In this document: one piece after another, positions 37,060-45,700 of the stretch
Layout: each line of letters opens with the position of its first letter
Numbering within the stretch: the stretch's first letter is position 1
DNA from: Bacteroidota bacterium
GTDB lineage: Bacteria; Bacteroidota; Bacteroidia; B-17B0; Aurantibacillaceae
Direction of reading: 5' to 3'
NCBI GenBank assembly: GCA_020162035.1
Contig: JAIUNM010000008.1
Coordinates: forward strand, 1 to 64,000
Length of the DNA stretch: 64,000 nucleotides
Made by a program: the position numbers and the translations under genes
Notes under the pieces: model-generated
The model's database searches: none
What the model was told of the DNA's origin: nothing
Seen by the model: only the letters and a program-made list of their open reading frames with translations

Positions 37060-37515
37060 TTAAAGTACAATTTTTTTACCACCTATATGAGTTTGATGCA
37101 CATCTATTAAAAATTTTCCTTTTAAAGATTTACGTCCAATAAGTACTGCGTAACGCATATTTTTTCTGTTACTTAAAGAAATAGAAGTTCTAATTCTTTT
37201 TTTACCAATTTTAATAAGTGTTTTAATAACAAAACGTTCCTCTAATTCGCCAAAAGAGTTTTTTATTTTCTTTTTGTAAAAAGTATTGGTTTCGATTGTT
37301 TTTCTTTTTTCTATTCCATTTTCAATTAAACAAATGGTAAAAATTAAAACGTTAACTCCTTTTTTATTTTCTAATGAAATATTTTCGCAATTAAGGGAGT
37401 TAGAGTAAGCGCCAGTATCAATTTTTGCTTCTATATGAAAAAAATCTAACTCCGGAAAATCTACATATTCTCTTCTTCCTATTAATCTTTTATATGGGCT
37501 TTTTAAATTATTCAT
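37060..37515 (-). CDS. Retropepsin-like aspartic protease (RimK-associated, PF05618 type)
   Basis: The 151-residue cytoplasmic protein has the single-lobe retropepsin active site KIDTGAYSNSLNC (Asp33) after an IGRREYVDFPEL start, and a closing VLIGRKSLKGKFLIDV strand. This family is often labelled an ATP-dependent zinc protease, but the motif is that of a dimeric aspartic protease. The start overlaps the end of the FAD oxidoreductase gene by eight bases. Such proteins recur next to RimK-type ligases; as I recall, comparative studies of ATP-grasp ligases noted this. It may process the tail that RimK builds. Confidence 0.82.
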   Translation of the reverse strand: MNNLKSPYKRLIGRREYVDFPELDFFHIEAKIDTGAYSNSLNCENISLENKKGVNVLIFTICLIENGIEKRKTIETNTFYKKKIKNSFGELEERFVIKTLIKIGKKRIRTSISLSNRKNMRYAVLIGRKSLKGKFLIDVHQTHIGGKKIVL

Positions 37516-38587
37516 TATATGTTGAGTAAAATCGATTTACGTTTACATCTTCAATTAAATCTTCTTTTTTTAAATAGAAATTTACAAAATTATTTGCAAG
37601 AAATGGAGCCAACATTACACCTTTTGCTCCTAATCCATTAAATATAAATAAATTTTTAAATTTAGGGTGAGGTCCAATAATTGGTCTTCTATCTGAACTA
37701 GAAGGGCGAATTCCAGCAAGTTGAGAAGTAATTTGATAATTACAAGAAATTAATTGGCTTAATTTATTTATTAATTCTGTTTTTGCAGTTTCTGTTGTTT
37801 TTTCGTTTAAGTTATCCCAACTGTATGTTGAACCTACAATAAATTCTGAGTTATTTTTTTTAAAAATAAATCCATCTTTATTAATTATTGAGTTGTTTAT
37901 ATTTAAGTTTTCTGCTTTAATGTTTAGTATTTCCCCTTTAGCAGGTTTTAGTTTAATGAAATTAAAATATGGATTTTCTTTAACCAGATATCCTTCGCAA
38001 AAAATTACATTTTTATAATTTTCATTATTATAATTTATGGTATTATTTGAAATTTTTAAAGCAGAATGGTTAAACAATTGTTCTTCGTAAAAACTTTTAA
38101 AGTAGTTTAAAGTGGCTTTAATGTATTGTAAAGTATTTATGTTCCCTGCTTTATTTACAATGCCTACTTTCTCAGTTAATTTACATTCGCTTAAATTTAA
38201 CTCTTTAGAAAACGTAATTGGAGTTTGCAAAAACTCAGTTAAATTTTCATTTGCCTTTTTATTCCATAAATCAATTTCCTGTTGTTCGAAAAAATTTTTT
38301 ATTAATAAACGTTGAGATAAAATAGATGAATTTGTTTTTATTTCAATATTTTGATAAAAGGGAATTAAAAAATTAATTAAATCATTTGCTTTCCAACTTT
38401 TTAGCATTCTTTTAAAAACAACAGGATTCCACATTCCTGGAGCTATTAATGAACTATTACTTAAGTTAGGGTTTGAAATAATTTTAAAACTTAAATTATT
38501 TTGATGTAGAATATGCGCAACTGTACAAGCAGCTAATCCACTGCCAACAATTAAAAAATCTTTTTGATTATTTGTATTGTCTAACAT
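37508..38587 (-). CDS. FAD-dependent oxidoreductase (DAO/glycine oxidase-like)
   Basis: The 359-residue protein has the dinucleotide-binding fold FLIVGSGLAACTVAHIL (~residues 11-27) and the DAO C-terminal signature LAGIRPSSSDRRPIIGPHP, then FIFNGLGAKGVMLAPFLA. This family oxidises amine groups of small amino acids or acts in tRNA modification (MnmC C-terminal part). It overlaps the genes on both sides (20 bases with the barrel protein, eight with the protease), so it belongs to the RimK unit. An amino-acid oxidase role near RimK is suggestive, but no substrate can be named. Confidence 0.8.
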   Translation of the reverse strand: MLDNTNNQKDFLIVGSGLAACTVAHILHQNNLSFKIISNPNLSNSSLIAPGMWNPVVFKRMLKSWKANDLINFLIPFYQNIEIKTNSSILSQRLLIKNFFEQQEIDLWNKKANENLTEFLQTPITFSKELNLSECKLTEKVGIVNKAGNINTLQYIKATLNYFKSFYEEQLFNHSALKISNNTINYNNENYKNVIFCEGYLVKENPYFNFIKLKPAKGEILNIKAENLNINNSIINKDGFIFKKNNSEFIVGSTYSWDNLNEKTTETAKTELINKLSQLISCNYQITSQLAGIRPSSSDRRPIIGPHPKFKNLFIFNGLGAKGVMLAPFLANNFVNFYLKKEDLIEDVNVNRFYSTYNE

Positions 38588-39167
38588 TTGGATTGTAGTT
38601 TCTTTTTGGTCCTCTGTATGAACCCGAAAAAAATAAAACAGCTTTTATCCCTGCTTGAATTTGTTTAGTGTTTATGGTTGCGTATGGCTGAATTCCAAAA
38701 CCAATATCGTAAGTTAATTTAATAATTGCTTGCGCTGAAATGTAAGCCCCCGCACCCGAATAAAATTGTGGCCTTATACCTAAAGAGTCTTCAATTCCTA
38801 TAACACCTGTGTAATAGGTAGGGCCTGCATAAATCGCAAAATTATTTTTATGATTTTCTTTTCTTAATCCAACACCAAAAACAATATTTATATTATTGTT
38901 ACTTAAAAACTGATTTCCGCTCATATTTACCCCCGTTTGAAAATAAATTTTACGAATATGAAAATTAAAATCTATTCCTAAATCTTTTTGTAAATCAGTT
39001 CTAATTGTAGAACTTGAATATCCAGGTCCAAAAGTTAAATAATTATTGTGTTTACGGTATAATTTACCATCATAAATAATCTCTTCTTTTCTAAAGTAAG
39101 TGGAATCTTTTTGAGAAAAAATTTGAAGAGAGTAGATAAACAGAAATATATAAACAATTATTTTCAA
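38568..39167 (-). CDS. Exported beta-barrel-like protein of unknown function
   Basis: The 199-residue protein has a signal peptide (ending QIFSQ) and alternating aromatic/small residues with many Gly/Tyr pairs (HNNYLTFGPGYSS, FGVGLRKENHKNNFAIYAGPTYYTG, GAGAYISAQAIIKLTYDIGFG), as in small outer-membrane barrels. It ends in a basic tail rather than an aromatic residue. It heads the reverse-strand unit and overlaps the FAD gene by 20 bases. No named family is recognised. The coupling to a cytoplasmic RimK set is surprising and may be only shared transcription. Confidence 0.65.
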   Translation of the reverse strand: MKIIVYIFLFIYSLQIFSQKDSTYFRKEEIIYDGKLYRKHNNYLTFGPGYSSSTIRTDLQKDLGIDFNFHIRKIYFQTGVNMSGNQFLSNNNINIVFGVGLRKENHKNNFAIYAGPTYYTGVIGIEDSLGIRPQFYSGAGAYISAQAIIKLTYDIGFGIQPYATINTKQIQAGIKAVLFFSGSYRGPKRNYNPNVRQYK

Positions 39168-39237
39168 TATGTAAATATAACGAGTTTATTACTTTTTACG
39201 AAGTTAAATTCAGAATTGAATCTCTATTTGTTATAGA

Positions 39238-39876
39238 TTAATTTAAAAAAGGATTAGTGTTTTTTTCGTGACCTATAGTTGTGCTAGGGCCATGACCAGA
39301 GTATACTTTTGTGTCATCTGATAATTCAAATAACTTAGTATTTATAGAATTTATAAGGTCTTGATGATTACCTAAAGGCAAATCAGTTCTACCAATGCTA
39401 TTTAAAAATAGCACATCTCCACCAATTAAAATATTATTTGAAGGAATGTAAAAGCAAATACTACCGGGAGAATGTCCTGGAGTTTCAATACATTTTAATT
39501 GATATTTTCCTAAATAAATAGTTTCACCATCGATTATAAATCTTTTTGGTAGTGGAGATTGTTCAAAAGGAATTCCATATAAGGTTGCAGATTTTTCCAT
39601 GTTTTGAATAAAGAATAAATCTTTTTTGTTCATTTCTGGTAATAATCCATATTGATCAAAAATAAATTTATTTCCTAATACATGGTCAATATGAGCATGA
39701 GTTAAAAGTAATCTTGTTAAGTTTAAATTTTTTTCAGAAATAAAATTTTTTAAAATTGTATTTTCTGTATTATTGAAATTACCTGGGTCTATAATTATAG
39801 CTTCATTTAAATCGTTATAAAGTAAATAGGTGTTTTCTTGAAAAGGATTAAATGTAAATTGTTTTAAATAAAGCAT
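39238..39876 (-). CDS. Metallo-beta-lactamase-fold hydrolase (glyoxalase II-like)
   Basis: The 212-residue cytoplasmic protein has the two-zinc motif THAHIDH (His60, His62, Asp64, His65), TPGHSPGS for the next His, a GGDVLF Asp and a YSGHGPSTTIGHE end. It matches the short YcbL/GloB-like hydrolases that cleave thioesters such as S-lactoylglutathione or related thiols. It follows mrp with no gap (ATG directly after the mrp stop), so the two are coupled. The substrate is unknown. Confidence 0.87.
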   Translation of the reverse strand: MLYLKQFTFNPFQENTYLLYNDLNEAIIIDPGNFNNTENTILKNFISEKNLNLTRLLLTHAHIDHVLGNKFIFDQYGLLPEMNKKDLFFIQNMEKSATLYGIPFEQSPLPKRFIIDGETIYLGKYQLKCIETPGHSPGSICFYIPSNNILIGGDVLFLNSIGRTDLPLGNHQDLINSINTKLFELSDDTKVYSGHGPSTTIGHEKNTNPFLN

Positions 39877-40956
39877 TTATTTAGTTCTTGGTTTTGTATT
39901 ATTAATTGCAATTTGTTGAGCAACATTTTGAGCTAATTCTGTAAAAGCTAAAGCTTGTTCTGTTGTGTCTTGTAAAACAGCTGGTCTTCCTGCATCAGAG
40001 GCCTCTCTTACACTTTGCACTAAAGGTAATTGTGCTAATAGAGGAATGTTTAACTCTTCGCTTAAATTTTTTATGCCGTCTTTTCCAAAAATATAATATT
40101 TATTTTGTGGTAATTCAGCTGGTGTAAACCAAGCCATGTTTTCAATTAATCCTAAAACGGGTACATTTAGTTGTTCTAATTGAAATAATGAAATTCCTTT
40201 TCTTGCATCGCTAATTGCAACGGGTTGAGGCGTACAAACCACAACTGCTCCAGTAACGGGTATTGAACTGCATAATGTTATTTGAATATCTCCAGTGCCT
40301 GGAGGCAAATCAACAATTAAATAATCTAATTCGCCCCAAACTGTATCGTAAAATAATTGATTTAATGCTTTTGTAGCCATGGGCCCTCTTAAAGCAATGG
40401 CTTGGTTTGGTGCAGCCATAAATCCTATAGAATTTATTTTAACGCCATAACTAATAACTGGAGACATTTTTTTTGCGCCATTAAACTCAGCAGGGCCAGG
40501 AGTATCACGTTCTACACCAAACATAATATGCTGCGATGGGCCATAAATATCTGCATCAACAATTCCAACTTTTGCACCTTGTTTACTTAAACCAAGCGCT
40601 AAATTTGCAGCAATTGTACTTTTACCAACACCGCCTTTACCACTAGCAACTGCAATTATATTTTTAACATCGCGTAAAGTTGTTTCGTCTTTTTCTTTTT
40701 TACTTGTTACCTGTGCAGTCATATTAACATTAACTTTTGCATCTTTACTTACAAAATGCAAAATCGCATTTACGCATGCTTTATGAATCATGTCTTTCAT
40801 TGGACATGCTGGAGTGGTTAAAACTACTGTAAAAGAAACTTCGTTACCATTAACTTTTACATCTTTAATCATATTTAAAGTAACCAAATCTTTTTTCAAG
40901 TCCGGATCATCAACATATTTTAATGCATCTATAACTTTTTCAACTGTAATATTCAT
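39877..40956 (-). CDS. mrp: Mrp/ApbC-family P-loop ATPase (iron-sulfur cluster carrier)
   Basis: The 359-residue protein has an N-terminal MIP18/DUF59 domain (1-85, with Cys51 in TTPACPMKD) and a ParA-like domain with deviant Walker A SGKGGVGKST (105-114) and LIVDLPPGTGD. The family carries Fe-S clusters to target proteins. In many members a CPxC pair after ENM bridges the cluster between subunits. Here that place reads ENMAWFTPAELPQNKYY, without Cys. I believe this is usual in Bacteroidota, but it raises the question of how a cluster is held. It shares a unit with the MBL gene. Confidence 0.87.
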   Translation of the reverse strand: MNITVEKVIDALKYVDDPDLKKDLVTLNMIKDVKVNGNEVSFTVVLTTPACPMKDMIHKACVNAILHFVSKDAKVNVNMTAQVTSKKEKDETTLRDVKNIIAVASGKGGVGKSTIAANLALGLSKQGAKVGIVDADIYGPSQHIMFGVERDTPGPAEFNGAKKMSPVISYGVKINSIGFMAAPNQAIALRGPMATKALNQLFYDTVWGELDYLIVDLPPGTGDIQITLCSSIPVTGAVVVCTPQPVAISDARKGISLFQLEQLNVPVLGLIENMAWFTPAELPQNKYYIFGKDGIKNLSEELNIPLLAQLPLVQSVREASDAGRPAVLQDTTEQALAFTELAQNVAQQIAINNTKPRTK

Positions 40957-40986
40957 TCTGCAAATTTACTTAAAATAGTATGAGTT

Positions 40987-42633
40987 TTAATGAGTTATCT
41001 CAGTAATTTCTTTTTCTATTAATTTATGAAAATATTTTGTTGAAGCTCTTGATTTATATAGCATTTCAAAAAATTCATTTCTTTTATGTTGAGGTATTAA
41101 GTTTAATGAATTGTAAATTTCGTTAAAAATTAGTTCTTGACTACGTATTGTGTTTAATTCATTTATACGACTATTTATTGAAGAAATATAAGTTAGTTTA
41201 ATGTCTTCAAAATAAATAAATTTAGTGTTGTTTAAAAATTGAGTTATTAAATTAAATGAAATTTGATGTGTTTGAATTAGTTTAAAACAAAGTGGGTATT
41301 GATTAAAATATAAAACAAAATTAAACAACTCGGTAATTTGTTGACCCTTTACTTTTAAAACACAATAGTTAAAAATAGTTGTAATTTCAGTTGATAAATT
41401 GGCTTTATTTAATTCTTTAAATTTAATTAAATAGTTGTTTTCAAAAGAACATGTGCTAATAAATTTTTGTTTTATAAAAATGTTTAAAGTGTTATTTAAT
41501 TTATATTGATTAAGGGAAATGAATATAGAATTTGAAAATTGATAATGACTAAAGATTAGATTTGGATTTGAATTTAATGTTTTTAACAATAGTTCTTCTG
41601 CTAGTTTTATGTCATATTCAAAAAGTGTTATGCAATAAAAAACGTTATTAATATTTTCATTAACAGTTATTTTTTTGTTTTTTTCATTTTTTACTTTCTG
41701 AATAATTTTAGAAATATTTGAATTAATAGATTCTACAGCTAAACTTTGATTTTGATTTTGATTTAAACTATTGTTTTCAATAATTTTTACAATCTCAATT
41801 AAATCGTTTTTATTTAAAGCCCATAATAATTTAATAATGTATTGTGGTAAAAGCTTATTAGGCTCGTTTTTATTAATTTTAAAATATTGTTTTATAATTA
41901 AATTTATTGGCAACTTAGTTTTTTCAAATTCTTTATAACTTATAGTTTGCAAAAATTTATTTCCATAAAAATCAATAAAATCTTTTTGCCAGTATTTTGA
42001 TGTATTGTTTTTTATAAAATAATTTTGAAGATTTAAAATTGAATTTATAATAAATTCGATTTTAGATTGAGTATAAAAACTCTGATGTAATTTAAAAATA
42101 GATTGGCTTAAATTTTCAAAATCTATTTCATCATTTTTAACTTCATTAAATGTATTTGAAATTTTAAAAAACAGTAGTTCATTATTTTTAAACTGAGCAG
42201 TTGAACCAAAAGTTGCAATTAACTTTGTATTTATAATATCATTTTTTTTAGCAAAATCTGAAATTAATTTTATTAAAGTCGTTTTGTTTTCATTTTGCAA
42301 TAATTCACTTATACTAGTTTTATTATTTGAAATTAAATTTTGTTTAGGTGCTTTTTTTATTTTTGGTTTAATTTCAATGCTTAAATTTTTTTTATTAAAG
42401 TAAAATAAGCAAGAGATAATGTGAATGCATTTGTTTTCGCCACAATTACAGTTCAAATTAACTATGTTTCCTTTTTGATAAAAATTAACAGTGTAATAAT
42501 TGTTTTTATGTTCAATTTTAAAAGTTTTTTCTAATAAGTTTTGTTCAATAAAACCATTTTTTAGAAGGACTAAACCCTTTTTTAATTTAGATTCTGTAAA
42601 ACTTTCCTCAAAATTATGAATGTTAAATTTCAT
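40987..42633 (-). CDS. SWIM zinc-finger protein of unknown function
   Basis: The 548-residue cytoplasmic protein has an N-terminal SWIM finger, CxCx4CxH, with Cys62, Cys64, Cys69 and His71 (NCNCGENKCIH). The remaining 470 residues are helical, rich in Asn, Lys and Ile, and match no domain I know. SWIM fingers bind DNA or proteins and in bacteria often precede SNF2-type helicases. No helicase motif is present here and none is encoded next door, so this is a stand-alone form. Base composition is very AT-rich even for this window. Confidence 0.72.
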   Translation of the reverse strand: MKFNIHNFEESFTESKLKKGLVLLKNGFIEQNLLEKTFKIEHKNNYYTVNFYQKGNIVNLNCNCGENKCIHIISCLFYFNKKNLSIEIKPKIKKAPKQNLISNNKTSISELLQNENKTTLIKLISDFAKKNDIINTKLIATFGSTAQFKNNELLFFKISNTFNEVKNDEIDFENLSQSIFKLHQSFYTQSKIEFIINSILNLQNYFIKNNTSKYWQKDFIDFYGNKFLQTISYKEFEKTKLPINLIIKQYFKINKNEPNKLLPQYIIKLLWALNKNDLIEIVKIIENNSLNQNQNQSLAVESINSNISKIIQKVKNEKNKKITVNENINNVFYCITLFEYDIKLAEELLLKTLNSNPNLIFSHYQFSNSIFISLNQYKLNNTLNIFIKQKFISTCSFENNYLIKFKELNKANLSTEITTIFNYCVLKVKGQQITELFNFVLYFNQYPLCFKLIQTHQISFNLITQFLNNTKFIYFEDIKLTYISSINSRINELNTIRSQELIFNEIYNSLNLIPQHKRNEFFEMLYKSRASTKYFHKLIEKEITEITH

Positions 42634-42727
42634 ACATTAAATTTTATAGATGATTAAAATCTAAATTTTAATTTTTAAACGGTTTATTCTAATGAGTAAA
42701 GGTAGCATTTAACCTTTTTAAATTTCG

Positions 42728-42735
42728 TATTTTTG
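42728..42735 (+). promoter_or_regulatory. -7 box TATTTTTG before the 1482-residue adhesin
   Basis: TATTTTTG matches TAnnTTTG and ends ten bases before the TTG start at 42746. This leaves room for only a very short leader and supports the non-ATG start. Confidence 0.45.
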
Positions 42736-42745
42736 TTAGGTTATA

Positions 42746-45700
42746 TTGAAAAAAATAAGTTTATATTTTATTTTAATTTTAGGGCTTTTAAACCCTCTAA
42801 TTGCTCAACGTGGCAAACATGGTTCCTTAAATGTTTCCGCTTTAAATGTTATTGTAAACGAATATACTTCTTTAACTTCAAATGCTACTGCAGGCTCTAA
42901 TGTTATAAACGTTGCTAATAGTAATCTTAATGCAAACTCAAGATTTGCATCAAATTTACAAGTTGGCGATTTAGTAATGATAATTCAAGTACAAGGCATT
43001 TCAATGAAAACCTTTGCTGTTGGTCCTGGTCAAGATTCTACTTATGGCGAAATTTTAAGTTATCAAAATTGTGGTAATTATGAATTTGCACAGGTTTTTG
43101 CAATTCCTAATGGTACTTCAATTCAACTGGATTGTAATTTAATGAACAATTATTCTGCTTCTCCAGCAAAAACACAAGTTATTCGTGTACCTAGGTACAG
43201 TTCTTTAACTGTTAATGCTGGCTCAAGTTTAACTGGCGACCCATGGAATGGAACTATTGGAGGAATTGTTACAGCTGAAGTTAATGGGACTAGTGTTGTA
43301 AATGGTTCTGTAGTTGCTACAGGCATAGGGTTTAGAAGAGGTTTTGCTGTTAACCAAGGTAATTTTGGCGGTATGCGTTTTGTTGATTTAGGGGCAGGTT
43401 ATGCCGAAGGTGGCGAAAAAGGTGAAGGGATTGCTGGTTCTCAAGCAGATTATGTTGCTTTTTACAATGGAAAACATTCACGCGGAGCACCCGCTAATGG
43501 TGGTGGTGGAGGTAATTGTCACAACGCTGGTGGAGGCGGAGGAGCAAATGCTGGAAATCCTGCTACTTGGAGAGGTTATGGTATTACAAATCCAGCTTAT
43601 GCAACTGCTTATAATTTAGAATTTCCAGGTAGAGCCGCAATTGTTTCATCTGGAGGAGGAAAGGGAGGCTATTCATTGTCTAATGCAAATATAAATCCTT
43701 TAGTTAATGGTCCTTTTTTAACAACTTGGAGCGGCGATTTTAGAAGACCTACAGGTGGTTTTGGAGGAAGGCCTTTAGATTATTCAACGGGGAGAATTTT
43801 TCTTGGTGGCGGCGGCGGTGCAGGTGAAGTAAATAATATGTCGGGCTCTAACACTGGAGGACATGGAGGAAATGGTGGAGGAATGATATATCTTGTTACT
43901 TTTGGTAACATAAGCGGTTCCGGACAAATAATTGCAAATGGCAACAACGGAACTACAGCAACTGGACCAGCACCGTTTTCAGGGTATAATGGAAATGATG
44001 CGGCTGGAGGTGGCGGAGGCGGAGGAACAATAATTTTAAATACTACTGGCGCAGTAAGTGGTGTTAATATATTAGCTAATGGCGGGCTTGGAGGAAATCA
44101 AGTATTAGTAAAATCTGTATTTGCAGGCCCAGTTAATGAAGCAGAAGGTCCGGGTGGCGGAGGTGGAGGCGGTTATATCGCTTTATCTGCTGGTGCGCCA
44201 GCTCAAAGTGTTTTAGGTGCAATTTCTGGTACAACAAATTCAAATTCAATGATTAATTTCCCACCTAATGGTGCAACAAATGGTGCGCCTGGTTTAAGTG
44301 GGCAAGCAATTACCTTATATACTTTAAGTGTAAATCCTGTTACTGTTTGTGTAAATAATTCTGCTACTTTAAATGCTACCTCAAATAACCCAACTGCAAG
44401 TTTTTTATGGTATAATAATATTGTTGGCACAACACAAATTGGAACTGGTGCAGTTTTTACAACATCTGTATTTACAGCAATTGGCACTTATACTGTTTTT
44501 GCTGAAACATGCCCGGGTTTTTATAGAATTCCTGTATTAATAACTGTTACAAATGGGCCTACTTTAACTGCTTCTAGCAGTACAATATGTAATGGACAAA
44601 CAGCCACATTAACCGCAGGTGGTGCAACTAATTACACTTGGAGTACGGGAGCTACATCTTCATCAATTACTGTTAACCCACCAGTAAACACAGTTTATAC
44701 AGTAACAGGAGAAAATTCTGGTTGCACAAGCACAACTACTGCAAGTGTAACTGTAAACTCAGCAGCAAATATTAATGTTTTTGGTGCAACAATTTGTGCT
44801 GGTCAAACGGCTACTGTTTCGGCCGCATCTGCAATTAGTTATACATGGAACACAGGAGCAAATACTCAAAGTATAACGGTTTCACCTGTAACTACTACAA
44901 GTTACATTGTTAACGCCTCAGTTGCAGGATGTATTGCTAGTAATACTGCTGTTGTTACAGTAAATAATAGTCCAACTTTAACAGTTAATAATCCAACAAT
45001 TTGCAACACACAATCTGTAGTTATTAACGCAAGTGGTGCTACAACTTATTTATGGGGAGATGGTTCTACTGCATCCTCCCTAACCGTTAGTCCATCTACA
45101 ACAGGGGTTTTTAGCTTTACAGGAAGCGCAGGTGGATGTAGTTCAGTGGGTAGTTCAACTGTAACTGTAAATCCAAATCCTACTATAAATGTTGTTGGAA
45201 CAACAAGTGTTTGTACCGGACAAGTAGCAACATTTACAGCAAATGGTGCTACAACTTATACTTGGAATGGTGGTTTTATTAGTAATACTTTTACAGATTC
45301 TCCTATTGCCAATTCTGTTTATAGCGTTCAAGGAACATTAAATGGTTGTGCATCTAATGCAACTGTTGCGGTAAGTGTAGGAACAGTGCTATCCATTTCG
45401 GTTAACTCCGATACAATTTGCCCAGGTGGAAATTCTAATCTCACAGCAATTTCAACAGCAACTAATTTTGTATGGAATACAGGAGCTACTACAAATTTTA
45501 TTAATGTTACTCCAACTACTACAACAATATATTCTGTAACTGGCAATTATGGTGGATGTGTTGGTAATACAACAGCCCAAGTAGTTGTTGTTAATGCTCC
45601 TTCGGTAACTGTTAGCTCAAGTACAATTTGCCCAGGACAAACAAGTACAATTTCAGTTATTGGAGGTACAAGTTATACTTGGAGTACAGGTTCTAATGCA

